Assembly: GCA_934098565.1 (NCBI GenBank)
Contig: CAKOON010000003.1
Location: 124,001-188,000, forward strand
DNA: 64,000 nucleotides
Reading direction: 5' to 3'
Origin: an uncultured Bacilli bacterium
GTDB taxonomy: Bacteria > Bacillota_I > Bacilli_A > RF39 > UBA660
Shown here: positions 1-9,624 of the stretch, one piece after another
How positions within the stretch are numbered: position 1 is the first letter of the stretch
Layout of the letters: every line of letters begins with the position of its first letter
The notes under the pieces: model-generated
Told to the model about the DNA's origin: nothing
The model's input: the letters and a program-made list of their open reading frames with translations, nothing else
Databases searched by the model: none
Program-made: the position numbers and the translations under genes

Positions 1-2
1 TA

Positions 3-380
3 GAAAAAACTTATAAAAAAGAAAGAATTTGTAGTGAAAAGACTGCTAAATATATTAATGAAATCTTGTTGTATGCAGTTAGAACTGGTAAAATTTTAGG
101 AACGTTAGATATAGGAAGGTCAGAAGTAGCTGGTAAAACTGGGACAACTACAATTTCTAGAAGTAAAACAGAAGCTTTAGGAATTAGTGAATATGCAATA
201 CTAGATTCTTGGGCTTGCTTATATAGTCATGATTATTCAATTGCTTTATGGTATGGATACGATGAGGTCTCTAGTGATTATTATATGTTAAATTATGATG
301 GCACTTTAGGGCGTCGAAGAATAATGAAAAAACTAGTTAAGCAAATAATAAATAGCGATAAAAAGTTGTTAACTTCTTAA
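3..380 (+). CDS. Penicillin-binding protein, C-terminal fragment (transpeptidase domain)
   Basis: The gene enters from the left edge, open in frame from base 3 and ending at TAA 378-380. Visible residues include VAGKTGTT, the KTG box of the serine acyltransferase (transpeptidase) domain that cross-links peptidoglycan outside the membrane. It is followed by DSWACLYS and ALWYGYD, which resemble the segment after KTG in class A penicillin-binding proteins (typically DAWFVGY and VWVGYD). The active-site SxxK and SxN motifs lie upstream of the window, so class A versus class B cannot be settled; class A is favoured. A hairpin terminator follows. Confidence 0.8.
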   Translation, partial: EKTYKKERICSEKTAKYINEILLYAVRTGKILGTLDIGRSEVAGKTGTTTISRSKTEALGISEYAILDSWACLYSHDYSIALWYGYDEVSSDYYMLNYDGTLGRRRIMKKLVKQIINSDKKLLTS

Positions 381-399
381 AAAAGTTATTATTATTAAA

Positions 400-428
400 G
401 AAAGGATAGAAGGTATTTCTATCTTTTT
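400..428 (+). terminator. Rho-independent terminator after the PBP gene
   Basis: Inverted repeat GGATAGAA / TTCTATC around a short loop, followed by a run of T. It closes the penicillin-binding protein transcript. Confidence 0.7.
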
Positions 429-514
429 AAACTATTAGAAATTTAAATTAAAATAACTATTAAGACATTATCATAAGTTAAACATAATGTGAAAATTTGA
501 TGAAAAATAAACCG

Positions 515-543
515 TTGATAAAAAAGTTAAAATTAATTATAAT
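515..543 (+). promoter_or_regulatory. Promoter of rny
   Basis: TTGATA (515-520), 17-bp spacer, TATAAT (538-543), a near-consensus vegetative promoter about 40 bp ahead of the rny start. Confidence 0.7.
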
Positions 544-582
544 ATAATTGTAGATTGATTTCTATTAAAAGGAGAAAATTAT

Positions 583-2136
583 ATGGGAGAAAATTTATCC
601 ACCATTGTTTTCTTGATTTTGGGACTTTTTGCGGGGGCAGGAATTGTCATCGTTATTTATATGATTAGAAAGAGAGCTTTAACTACTAAGGCTGCTGATT
701 TGATTAGTGAAGCAGTAAAAAAAGCAGAAGAAGCTAAAAGATTAAGCTTAGCTGAAATAAAAGAAGAAAGTTTAAGACTTAAAGAAGAAGCTGATAAAGA
801 AGTTAAAGAACGCAAAAAAGAATTAAAAGAAATGGAAGACCGCTTAGATAAAAGAGAAAGCAGTTTGGACAAAAGAGAAGAATTATTACAAAGTCGTTCT
901 AATAATATTGATAAAAAAGATGAAGATTTATTGAATAAACAAAAAAAGTTACAAGAAAAAGAAGAAAAAATTGATGGTTTAATTAAAAAAGAAACGGAAA
1001 AATTAGAAGAAATAAGTAAATTAAAAAAAGAAAAAGCTTATGCAATATTGATGAAAAAAGTTGAAGAAGAAATGTCTTTTGAGATTGCTGATTATATTAA
1101 AGAAGAAGAACAAAAGGCTAGACTCAATGCACATGAAATTGCCAAAGGAATAATTGTGGAAGCAATGCAAAGGTACTCATCTGATGTTACTAATGAACAG
1201 ACTGTTAGTACGATTGCTTTACCGTCAGATGATATGAAGGGGCGGTTAATTGGTCGAGAAGGTAGAAATATCAGAACAATTGAGGCTGTTACTGGAGTTG
1301 ATTTGATAATCGATGATACCCCAGAAGCTATTGTTATATCGTCGTTTGATCCTTTAAGAAGAGAAATTGCTAAGATTACAATTGAGTCTTTAATTAAAGA
1401 TGGCAGAATTCATCCAACTAGAATTGAAGAAATTTATACGAAGGTATGTAATGATATTAATACGAAAATAACAGATTTAGGTAATAGTACAGTTTATGAG
1501 TTAGGACTTAGTAAAATAGATCCAGAATTAATAACAACAATTGGCCGTTTGAATTATCGAACTAGCTATGGTCAAAATGCTTTGAAACATTCAAAAGAGG
1601 TTGCTTACCTTTGTGGTTTGATGGCTGGAGAATTAGGGGAAAATGTTACCTTAGCTAGAAGAGCAGGTCTACTACATGATATTGGGAAAGCTATTGATTA
1701 TGAAGTTGAAGGTTCACATGTTGAGTTAGGTGTAATGTTAGCTAAAAAATATCATGAAGATGAAGTGGTTATTAATGCGATTGCATCTCATCATGGTGAT
1801 TGTGAAGCTACTAGTGTTATTTCTGTTCTGGTACAAATTGCTGATACTTTGTCAGCGGCACGACCAGGAGCTCGAAATGATTCGATAGAAAATTATGTCA
1901 AGAGATTAGAACAATTAGAGGAAATTGGTAATTCTTTTGAGGGAGTTGATAAAACTTATGCTATGCAGGCTGGAAGAGAAGTCCGTGTTTTAGTAAAACC
2001 AGAGGAAGTTAATGATGCTAAGGCTAAGATTATTGCTCGTAATATGAAAGAAAAAATTGAAGCGGAAATGCAATATCCAGGAACTGTTAAAATTACAGTT
2101 ATTAGAGAAACAAGAGCCTCAGAAGAAGCAAAATAG
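583..2136 (+). CDS. rny: Ribonuclease Y (membrane-anchored endoribonuclease)
   Basis: Endoribonuclease that starts mRNA decay at the membrane in Gram-positive bacteria. The 517-residue protein has the full family architecture: an N-terminal membrane anchor (about residues 7-28), a long charged coiled coil (about 45-160), a KH RNA-binding domain with GRLIGREGRNIR (about 219-231), and an HD phosphohydrolase domain with the HDIGK metal-binding motif near residue 365. The length matches the usual 510-520 residues. Start chosen at ATG 583 behind AAAGGAG. It is monocistronic or first in its unit, with its own promoter at 515-543. Confidence 0.97.
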   Translation: MGENLSTIVFLILGLFAGAGIVIVIYMIRKRALTTKAADLISEAVKKAEEAKRLSLAEIKEESLRLKEEADKEVKERKKELKEMEDRLDKRESSLDKREELLQSRSNNIDKKDEDLLNKQKKLQEKEEKIDGLIKKETEKLEEISKLKKEKAYAILMKKVEEEMSFEIADYIKEEEQKARLNAHEIAKGIIVEAMQRYSSDVTNEQTVSTIALPSDDMKGRLIGREGRNIRTIEAVTGVDLIIDDTPEAIVISSFDPLRREIAKITIESLIKDGRIHPTRIEEIYTKVCNDINTKITDLGNSTVYELGLSKIDPELITTIGRLNYRTSYGQNALKHSKEVAYLCGLMAGELGENVTLARRAGLLHDIGKAIDYEVEGSHVELGVMLAKKYHEDEVVINAIASHHGDCEATSVISVLVQIADTLSAARPGARNDSIENYVKRLEQLEEIGNSFEGVDKTYAMQAGREVRVLVKPEEVNDAKAKIIARNMKEKIEAEMQYPGTVKITVIRETRASEEAK

Positions 2137-2217
2137 ATTGCTATATCTTAAATAATGTGGTAGGATACTATTACTTATGTATTAGTTAACTAGTTAAAGT
2201 TTTAGAAAGAAGTTTTT

Positions 2218-2931
2218 ATGGAAAGATTACAAAAAGTTATAGCTGCTGCAGGTATTGCCTCAAGAAGAAAAGCTGAAGAATTAATAGTGGCTGGTAAAGT
2301 AACTGTTAATGGTGAAGTTGTTAAGACTTTAGGAACTAAAGTTAATGGTGAGGATGTTATTACTGTTAATGGTCGTCAACTTGCGAAAGAAAGTTATGAA
2401 TACTATTTACTTAATAAGCCCAGAGAATATATTTGTAGTGTTAATGATGAATTTAAAAGAAAAGTTGTTACCGATTTAATAGCTACCAATAAGAGAATAT
2501 ATCCTGTTGGGCGTCTTGATTATGATACCACTGGATTGTTAATTTTAACCAATGATGGAACTTTAGCTAATATTTTAATGCATCCTAAGAATGGCGTTGA
2601 AAAGACTTATGTTGCTAAGATTGAAGGCAATTTAAGTATGGAAGAATTACATAAGTTAAAGATGGGAATTGTTATTGATGGAGTTCTTTGTAAGCCATTA
2701 CGGGTTAAGATTAAAAAACATGACATTGTTAAATGCGTTGATATTGTTGAAGTAGTTATTACTGAAGGACGTAATCATATTGTTAAGAATTTATTTAAGG
2801 CTGTTAATCATGAAGTTATTAAGTTAAAGAGAGAAAAGTATGGTTTCTTAGAGTTAGGTAATTTGAAATCGGGGGAGTATCGCCCATTATCAATTAAAGA
2901 AGTACATCGTTTGTATGCTTATAAAAAGTAA
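2218..2931 (+). CDS. rluB: RsuA/RluB-family rRNA pseudouridine synthase
   Basis: Converts a specific uridine in rRNA to pseudouridine; the Gram-positive members of this length mostly modify 23S rRNA. The N-terminal 60 residues form an S4 RNA-binding domain (MERLQKVIAAAGIASRRKAE). The catalytic motif GRLDYDTTGLL starts at residue 98, with D101 as the expected nucleophile. Length 237 agrees with Bacillus RluB. The ribosome binding site is weak (AGAAAGAAG). An immediate terminator separates it from the next gene. Assignment to RluB rather than a paralogue (RsuA, RluF) rests on length and phylum, so the symbol is probable only. Confidence 0.88.
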   Translation: MERLQKVIAAAGIASRRKAEELIVAGKVTVNGEVVKTLGTKVNGEDVITVNGRQLAKESYEYYLLNKPREYICSVNDEFKRKVVTDLIATNKRIYPVGRLDYDTTGLLILTNDGTLANILMHPKNGVEKTYVAKIEGNLSMEELHKLKMGIVIDGVLCKPLRVKIKKHDIVKCVDIVEVVITEGRNHIVKNLFKAVNHEVIKLKREKYGFLELGNLKSGEYRPLSIKEVHRLYAYKK

Positions 2932-2963
2932 GGGTTTAGTACAAGGTTATTAAACTCTTTTTT
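2932..2963 (+). terminator. Terminator after rluB
   Basis: GGGTTTA / TAAACTC stem (one G-U pair), then six T, starting directly behind the rluB stop codon. Confidence 0.7.
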
Positions 2964-2981
2964 GAAAGAGAGAGAAGTAGT

Positions 2982-5120
2982 ATGAAATATGAGTTATTAG
3001 CGCCAGCTGGGGATATGGAATGTTTAAAGTGGGCGATTGAAGCTGGCTGCAATGCCGTTTATTTAGGTGGCAGTCGTTTTGGTGCCCGAGCTTTTTCTAA
3101 AAATTTTAATGATGAGGAGTTAGTGCAAGCTATAAGTTATGCGCATCTTTACGGAGTTAAAGTCTATCTTACTTGTAATACTTTAGTCTATGAGCCAGAA
3201 GTTGAGACGTTTGTTGCTTTTGTTAAATTTGCTTATCAAAACGGGATAGATGCCATTTTAATTCAGGACTTAGGTATGTATGATTTGATTCATCAGAAGT
3301 TTCCTGATTTAGAAATTCATGCTTCGACCCAAATGCATATTCATAATTTAGAAGGGGCTATGGTGGCTAAAAAGCTTGGTTTTAAAAGAATTGTGCTAGC
3401 TCGAGAAACTAATTTAGAAACAATAAAGAAAATTAAAGAAGAAACAGATTTAGACATCGAAGTATTTGTGCATGGTTCTTTATGTGTTTCTTATTCGGGC
3501 CAATGTTTATTTTCGAGTTTGGTTGGAGGTCGCAGCGGTAATCGGGGTGCTTGTGCTGGCAGTTGTAGACTTCCTTATGACATTCTTTCTAAAGATAACA
3601 AAATTATAAATAAAGATAAGAGATATCCATTATCGATGAAAGATTTATGTGCTATTAGTAGTATTGGTGACTTAATTGATATTGGGGTTAATTCTTTTAA
3701 AATTGAAGGAAGAATGAAGTCGAGAGAGTATGTTTATCTTGTAACTAAGTTGTATCGTGAAGCTATTGACAGTTATTTAGGGACAGAGGAGGTTTCTATT
3801 AACTATGATATTTTAGGTAAGCTAAGGAAGGTTTTTAATAGGGAGTATACTTTGGGATACTTGAATAATGTTCTTAATAATGATGTAATCAATGGTAAAC
3901 AGCCTAATAATGTTGGTGTTAAAATTGGTGAAGTTATTAAAATAAATGGTAAAAATGTTTTTATAAAACTAAGTGATGAACTACATATCAATGATGGTTT
4001 AAGAATAAAATCTAAAGATAAGGAAATAGGAGTTTTGGTTAATGATTTTTATCTTAATGGTAAATTAGTTAAAGAAGCTTTTAAAGATGATATTATTAGG
4101 ATTCTAATAAAAGGAGAAGTTTCTTTAAATAGTGATGTTTATTTGACTTCTTCTAAATATATCGAAAAAGAAATCGAAGAGTATATTAAAGAAAATCCAA
4201 GAAGAGTTAAGATCAAAGGAATTTTTAAAGCTCACCAAAATCAGTTAATGTCATTTAGCGTTAGTGATGGTAAGAATAGTGTTACTGTAAGAGAATATAC
4301 ACCAGAGATAGCTAGTAAATTACCAACAAGTGAAGAAATAATTCACGAAAAGTTAAGTAAACTAGGGTATAGTGTTTATAATTTTTCAAAATTAGAAATT
4401 AATATAGATAATAATCTTTTTATACCACTTACATTTTTAAATGAAATTAAGAGAAAAGCTGTAGTTATGTTAGATGAAGAAAGATTGAAGGTAGGGTCTT
4501 TTAAAGAAGGCAAGTATTGTGCAATTCTTCCAGATTTTGAAACTTCTAGGAATGTTAATGCTTATATTCATCATGATGAAGAAATTGATAATCTTAGTAG
4601 ATATAAGTATGTTTATTGTACAGATGAAAAAACTAAGTATATAAGGGCTTATTCTAATGTTGTAAAGAAGTATGATAAGTCTAAAGATTTGGTATTAGTG
4701 GGAGAGCTAGGTGGTTTGCTATTAGATAATATTCATACGGATTATTCTTTTAATGTAGTTAATTCTTATACAATAGCATTTCTGCATAGAATTGGTGTCA
4801 AAAAGATTACTTTATCCCTAGAACTTAGTAGAAGTCAAATTAAAGATATGTTAGATGGCTATATCAATAGATATGAGAAAAGACCTAATGTGGAAGTTAT
4901 TGTTTATGGATATGAAAAAGTTATGACAATGAAATATCTTTTAAATAAAGATTATCAAGGTGGAGTATGTTTACAAGATAGGTTTGGGAATAAGTACTAT
5001 TATCAAGAAAACAATGGCTATTGTGAGGTATATTTTTATAAAAAATTAGATAATCGTGAAGTAGAGTATTATAGTTTGGGAGTTAATCATCTTCGATATA
5101 ACCTTTACAAAATTAAATAA
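2982..5120 (+). CDS. Peptidase U32-family protein (RlhA-like)
   Basis: Members of U32 annotated as peptidases include RlhA and TrhP, which act in RNA hydroxylation; RlhA introduces the hydroxyl at a 23S rRNA cytidine in E. coli. The N-terminal half is a TIM-barrel-like U32 domain beginning with LLAPAGDMECLKWAIEAG. It carries the U32 signature around SLCVSYSGQC and then GACAGSC. Cysteines C168, C175, C191 and C195 look like an iron-sulfur cluster set. The remaining about 400 residues match the position of the long C-terminal (DUF3656-like) half of RlhA-type proteins. Length is 712 residues. Start ATG 2982 follows GAGAGAAG. Function is inferred from family; proteolysis is unlikely. Confidence 0.85.
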   Translation: MKYELLAPAGDMECLKWAIEAGCNAVYLGGSRFGARAFSKNFNDEELVQAISYAHLYGVKVYLTCNTLVYEPEVETFVAFVKFAYQNGIDAILIQDLGMYDLIHQKFPDLEIHASTQMHIHNLEGAMVAKKLGFKRIVLARETNLETIKKIKEETDLDIEVFVHGSLCVSYSGQCLFSSLVGGRSGNRGACAGSCRLPYDILSKDNKIINKDKRYPLSMKDLCAISSIGDLIDIGVNSFKIEGRMKSREYVYLVTKLYREAIDSYLGTEEVSINYDILGKLRKVFNREYTLGYLNNVLNNDVINGKQPNNVGVKIGEVIKINGKNVFIKLSDELHINDGLRIKSKDKEIGVLVNDFYLNGKLVKEAFKDDIIRILIKGEVSLNSDVYLTSSKYIEKEIEEYIKENPRRVKIKGIFKAHQNQLMSFSVSDGKNSVTVREYTPEIASKLPTSEEIIHEKLSKLGYSVYNFSKLEINIDNNLFIPLTFLNEIKRKAVVMLDEERLKVGSFKEGKYCAILPDFETSRNVNAYIHHDEEIDNLSRYKYVYCTDEKTKYIRAYSNVVKKYDKSKDLVLVGELGGLLLDNIHTDYSFNVVNSYTIAFLHRIGVKKITLSLELSRSQIKDMLDGYINRYEKRPNVEVIVYGYEKVMTMKYLLNKDYQGGVCLQDRFGNKYYYQENNGYCEVYFYKKLDNREVEYYSLGVNHLRYNLYKIK

Positions 5121-5162
5121 AAAAGATACAATGGTGATATAACTAGTAAGGAAGTTTATTTT

Positions 5163-6398
5163 ATGTGGCAAGCAATTTATTATATATTTTTTACTTTAAC
5201 ATTATTTTATGGACTTTATTATTCTTTAACAGGACTATATGGTTTTCTTAAACCCAAAAAGTTTAAGATAGTGCCTTTTGAGGCTAAAAATAAGTTTGCG
5301 GTAGTTATTGCTGCTCGTAACGAAGAGGCAGTTGTGGGCAATTTAGTTAGGTCGGTTTTAGACTCTAACTATCCAAAAGAGCTATTTGAAGTTTATGTTG
5401 CGGTTAATAATACGACTGATAACACAGCTAAAGTTGCTAAAGAAGCAGGCGCAATTGTTATTGATGTTAAAGAGAAAGTTAAGTCTAAGGGCGAAGTTTT
5501 AAGATATGTTTTTAAAAAATTAAGAAATCGTAAAGATATTGATGCTTATATAATTTTTGATGCGGATAATATTATTCATCCTGATTTTTTAGCCCGTATG
5601 AATGATACTTTGTGTTGTGGATATAGGGTGGCTCAAGGATTTAGAGATAGTAAAAATATAAGTGATAATTGGATAAGTGGGTCCTATTCATTGTACTACT
5701 ACATGCAAAACTTCTTCTTTAGTAAAGCTCGCATGACAATGAATCAAAATGCTTCTATTAACGGAACTGGTTTTATGGTTAAAAAAGAACTTATTGAACA
5801 GATGGGCTTTCCAACTCAAACTTTAACGGAAGATATTGAGTTTACGGCTCTTTGTGCTCTAAGAGATGAGAGAATTGCTTTTGTTGAAAATGCAGTCACT
5901 TATGATGAACAACCTGTGGAATTTAAGGCTTCTTGGAAACAAAGAAAAAGATGGTCGGTTGGATGTTTGCAATGTTTAAAGTTGTATTGGAAAGATTTAT
6001 TAGGTCATTTCTTTAAGACTGGTAGTCAGCCATCATTTGATATGTTTATGAATTTTGTGGCCCCCGTTGTTCAGGTTATTTGTTTAATTGAGTTTGTAGC
6101 ATTAATTTTCTTTAGAATTTTTAATATTCGTTTGTATGATATTTTTTCATCGCTTTTCTCTAGTGGAGCAATATTTATGATTTTGACTTATGTTAGTGGA
6201 GTTATCGTAAGTATCTTTGTCTTAAAATATAATAAAAGAAAAGCTAAGAATTTACTTTCGGCTATTGCTTTATTTGCAGTGTTTATTCTAACCTGGATAC
6301 CAATTAATGTGGTTTGTTTATTTACTAAAGATATGAAGTGGGAAGAAATTAAACATAATAGAGGTATAGCTTCTAATGAAATGAAGTTTAATAAATAA
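5163..6398 (+). CDS. Membrane glycosyltransferase family 2 (processive type)
   Basis: Predicted inverting glycosyltransferase that transfers sugar from a nucleotide donor at the inner face of the membrane. An N-terminal membrane segment is followed by the GT-A domain: AARNEE near residue 43, the metal-binding DAD at 133-135, the acceptor-site TED ending at D224, and QRKRW at 260-264, the QxxRW box of processive synthases. Three or so membrane helices fill residues 295-385. This pattern fits cellulose/hyaluronan/poly-GlcNAc synthase-like enzymes; product unknown. The next small gene begins two bases after the stop, so the two are probably co-translated. Confidence 0.88.
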   Translation: MWQAIYYIFFTLTLFYGLYYSLTGLYGFLKPKKFKIVPFEAKNKFAVVIAARNEEAVVGNLVRSVLDSNYPKELFEVYVAVNNTTDNTAKVAKEAGAIVIDVKEKVKSKGEVLRYVFKKLRNRKDIDAYIIFDADNIIHPDFLARMNDTLCCGYRVAQGFRDSKNISDNWISGSYSLYYYMQNFFFSKARMTMNQNASINGTGFMVKKELIEQMGFPTQTLTEDIEFTALCALRDERIAFVENAVTYDEQPVEFKASWKQRKRWSVGCLQCLKLYWKDLLGHFFKTGSQPSFDMFMNFVAPVVQVICLIEFVALIFFRIFNIRLYDIFSSLFSSGAIFMILTYVSGVIVSIFVLKYNKRKAKNLLSAIALFAVFILTWIPINVVCLFTKDMKWEEIKHNRGIASNEMKFNK

Positions 6399-6400
6399 TT

Positions 6401-6625
6401 ATGTTAAAGAAGATAAATAATAATTTAATGTTAGATGAATATGAAATAAGTGTCTTAAAGAGATATGATATTGATGTTAGTGAGTGTTCTTCTTTAAGAG
6501 AGGTAAGCTTACTAGTCGAACGTTTCATGAATGATTTTGAACTTGATAGTGAAGAAGTAGATGAATTAGATTATATTTTAGAGAAATTGCAAGAACGAGA
6601 TTATTATGAAAATACAAATAAATAA
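6401..6625 (+). CDS. Small acidic hypothetical protein
   Basis: A 74-residue, strongly acidic, helical protein (segments such as LDSEEVDELDYILEKL) that I do not recognise. The ATG lies two bases after the glycosyltransferase stop, with no clear Shine-Dalgarno sequence, suggesting translational coupling. Its stop codon lies inside the stem of the terminator that ends the unit. No cysteines, signal peptide or membrane segment. It could be an adaptor for the upstream enzyme, but only the operon position supports that. Confidence 0.7.
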   Translation: MLKKINNNLMLDEYEISVLKRYDIDVSECSSLREVSLLVERFMNDFELDSEEVDELDYILEKLQERDYYENTNK

Positions 6626-6650
6626 TACTTTTATAGGTGTTATTTTTTTT
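6621..6650 (+). terminator. Terminator overlapping the 3' end of the small gene
   Basis: AATAATAC (6621-6628) pairs with GTGTTATT (6637-6644), one G-U pair, followed by a T run to 6650. The stop codon at 6623-6625 is part of the stem. Confidence 0.7.
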
Positions 6651-6738
6651 GGCTTGTGATATAGTATTAATTATTCAAGTCAAGACTTATTTTTTAAAAA
6701 ATATAATGTTATACTAGGAATTGTTGGGTGGTGATATT

Positions 6739-9624
6739 ATGAAGTATAATCCTTTAGGAATAAAGACTGAATATACTTTACTTTCGAGTTTGATTAAGAT
6801 AAGTAACTTAATTAATTTTGCGAAAGTTAATAATATCACAGCACTTGGGCTTTTAGATGACAATTTGAATGGGGTTATGGAGTTTTATGATAATTGTCTT
6901 CTTAATAATATTAAACCTTTAATTGGACTTAAAGTTGCTTTAGATGATAAGACTTTCTATTTATATGCTAAGAACTATGATGGTTATTTAGACTTAGTTC
7001 AAATAAATAATAAGATAGTTTTAGAGGAAATATTGACTTATGATGATTTTAAAAGTAAAAATATCTATGTAGTTATTCCTTATTCTTTTAAGGCGTCTTT
7101 TGCAGAATTAAAGAAATTTAAAGATAAAGATGATATTTATTTAAGTTATACTTCTTTAGAAGAGAAGAATAGTCTTAGAATTCTTAGTGCTAATTTGTTG
7201 TTTCTTAAAGAGATTAGGGTTCTAAAAAAAGAAGATATTGTTTATTTAGAATATCTTAAAAGAATTGGGGATACTTCTTTTGATGATAGTAATTGCTCTT
7301 ATGAAGATAATTTGGATAAAGATGATATCTTAAGAATAAATAAGTTCATTAAACATATAGACATTAAGATAGATAAATCTAAGAGATATATTCCTATTTT
7401 TGATGAGAGTAAGGATAGTAAGAGTTATCTTTATAGTTTGGCTTTTCTGGGACTAAAAAAAAGATTAAATAATGTCTTAGAAGAGAAATATGTTAGTAGA
7501 CTTAAATACGAGTTAGACGTTATTGATAAAATGGGATTTAATGACTATTTTTTGATTGTTTATGACTATGTTAAATATGCCAAGAAAAATAATATTTTAG
7601 TGGGACCAGGACGTGGTTCGGCAGCGGGAGCTTTAGTCAGTTATTGTCTTGGAATTACTAATATTGATCCTTTAAAATATAACCTTTTGTTTGAACGTTT
7701 CTTAAATAAAGATAGGGTAACCATGCCAGATATTGATATTGACTTTGAAGATATTAGAAGAGAAGATATGATTAGTTATGTTAGAGGACGTTATGGAATT
7801 TATAACGTTGCTCCGATTACGACATATGGAACATTACAATCAAGACAAGTTCTTAGAGACGTTAGTAAACTAGTGATTGTCGATGACAAGTTAATTGATG
7901 CCTTCGTTGATAATATTGACTCCAAATTGACTTTAAGAGAAAACTTAGAAAAGCCGGTTATTAAAAAGATGCTAAAAGAAGAGGAAATTTTAACGAAAAT
8001 TGTGAAAGTGGCTCTTCGGTTAGAAGGTTTAAAGAGGCATATGTCGGTTCATGCCGCAGGAGTAGTTATTTCTTCGGTTTCTTTAGATAAAGTCATGCCT
8101 GTTGTGAAAACTAATGAAGGAATTAATACTGGTTTTTCAATGAATTATTTAGAAGAATTAGGTTTATTAAAGATGGATTTTTTAGCTTTATCTAATTTAA
8201 ATTTTATTCATAATATTTTAAGAGAGCTACCAAGTGATTTTAATCTTAATACTATTCCTTTAGACGATAAAGAAACTTATGAATTATTGGGACGTGCTGA
8301 TACAGATGGGGTTTTTCAGTTTGAGTCTAGTGGAATGAAAAATTTCTTGTTGAAATTAAAACCAAAGTGTTTTGAAGACTTGTATGCGGCAGTGGCGTTG
8401 TTTCGTCCGGGCCCAATGAATAATATTGACTTATTTATTGAAAGAAAAAATGGCGGTCAAGTTGTTTATGAAGTTCCCGCTTTAGAGCCGATTTTAAAAG
8501 AAACTTATGGTGTTATTGTGTATCAAGAGCAAATAATGCAAATCTTGGTTAAAATGGCTGATTTTAGTATGGCTGAAGCCGATAATATCAGAAGAGCAAT
8601 GAGTAAGAAGAAAAAAGAAATTCTTGAAAAAGCTCAAAGTGATTTTGTTAAAAGAGCAATGGAAAATGGTTATCAAAGAAGTGAGGCTGAGACTGTATAC
8701 GAATTGATTTTGAAATTTGCTAATTACGGTTTTAATAAAGCACATTCTGTAAGTTATGCTTTAATTGGTTATCAAATGGCTTATTTAAAGGTTCATTATA
8801 AAGAAGTTTTTTTAGCGGGAATGCTTAATATGGTTGTTTCGAATAGTAAGAAAACCGAAGAGTATTTAAATACGGCTAAAAATTATCATATAACTATTTT
8901 GCTTCCGAATATCAATTTAAGTACTGATAAGTATTTACATAAGAATAATTATTTGTTGTTACCATTTAGTATTATTAAAAATATTGGGTCTAATACAGTT
9001 AGATTGATTTTAGAAGATAGGGAAACTAATGGTATCTATAAAGATTATCCTGATTTAGTAGTAAGATTTTTAAGACTAGGGATAAAGAAAAGTGTAATTG
9101 AGAGTTTAATTAAAGGTAAAGTTTTAGACTGCTTTAAACTTAGTCATGCCACTATGCTTAATGGATTGGAAGAGGTTTTAAGATATGCTGAGATTGTTAA
9201 AGCCGTTGATGAAACATTGGTTGAAAAGCCCCTTCTCAAGAATTATCCTGATGAAGTAAAAACCTTAATGGCTGATGAATATCAAACGTATGGGTTTTAT
9301 GTTAGTAATCATCCAGCTAGTAAGTATAATGGGAAAGAGATAACCAAAATTAGACAAATAAAAGAATTTTTAGGAAAAAATATTAATCTGGTTATTTTAA
9401 TTAATGATATCAAAAAAATTAAAACGAAAAATAATCAAGATATGGCTTTTCTCTTAGGAAGTGATGAGACGGGCAAGATGGATTTTATTTTATTTCCAAA
9501 GAATATTGGGTATTTAGAAAAACTAAAGGTTGGAAGTTTAGTAAATGTTTATGGAACGGTAGCGCGAAGGTTAGATAAATATCAAATAAATATTAATAGA
9601 ATTAGGGTGTTAGTAAATGAGTAG
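6739..9624 (+). CDS. dnaE: DNA polymerase III alpha subunit, DnaE type
   Basis: C-family replicative polymerase; in low-GC Gram-positives DnaE extends primers (mainly lagging strand) before handing over to PolC. Residues around 288-297 read GPGRGSAAGA, and PDIDIDF begins at residue 330 with catalytic D331 and D333. The N-terminal PHP-like domain lacks the metal-binding HxH and HTDH histidines (GIKTEYTLLSS instead), so that domain should be inactive. A C-terminal OB-fold segment is present near 870-950. At 961 residues it is shorter than Bacillus DnaE. Start ATG 6739 is chosen over an upstream in-frame TTG because GGGTGGTGAT sits at the right distance. The last 8 bases overlap polC. Confidence 0.96.
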   Translation: MKYNPLGIKTEYTLLSSLIKISNLINFAKVNNITALGLLDDNLNGVMEFYDNCLLNNIKPLIGLKVALDDKTFYLYAKNYDGYLDLVQINNKIVLEEILTYDDFKSKNIYVVIPYSFKASFAELKKFKDKDDIYLSYTSLEEKNSLRILSANLLFLKEIRVLKKEDIVYLEYLKRIGDTSFDDSNCSYEDNLDKDDILRINKFIKHIDIKIDKSKRYIPIFDESKDSKSYLYSLAFLGLKKRLNNVLEEKYVSRLKYELDVIDKMGFNDYFLIVYDYVKYAKKNNILVGPGRGSAAGALVSYCLGITNIDPLKYNLLFERFLNKDRVTMPDIDIDFEDIRREDMISYVRGRYGIYNVAPITTYGTLQSRQVLRDVSKLVIVDDKLIDAFVDNIDSKLTLRENLEKPVIKKMLKEEEILTKIVKVALRLEGLKRHMSVHAAGVVISSVSLDKVMPVVKTNEGINTGFSMNYLEELGLLKMDFLALSNLNFIHNILRELPSDFNLNTIPLDDKETYELLGRADTDGVFQFESSGMKNFLLKLKPKCFEDLYAAVALFRPGPMNNIDLFIERKNGGQVVYEVPALEPILKETYGVIVYQEQIMQILVKMADFSMAEADNIRRAMSKKKKEILEKAQSDFVKRAMENGYQRSEAETVYELILKFANYGFNKAHSVSYALIGYQMAYLKVHYKEVFLAGMLNMVVSNSKKTEEYLNTAKNYHITILLPNINLSTDKYLHKNNYLLLPFSIIKNIGSNTVRLILEDRETNGIYKDYPDLVVRFLRLGIKKSVIESLIKGKVLDCFKLSHATMLNGLEEVLRYAEIVKAVDETLVEKPLLKNYPDEVKTLMADEYQTYGFYVSNHPASKYNGKEITKIRQIKEFLGKNINLVILINDIKKIKTKNNQDMAFLLGSDETGKMDFILFPKNIGYLEKLKVGSLVNVYGTVARRLDKYQININRIRVLVNE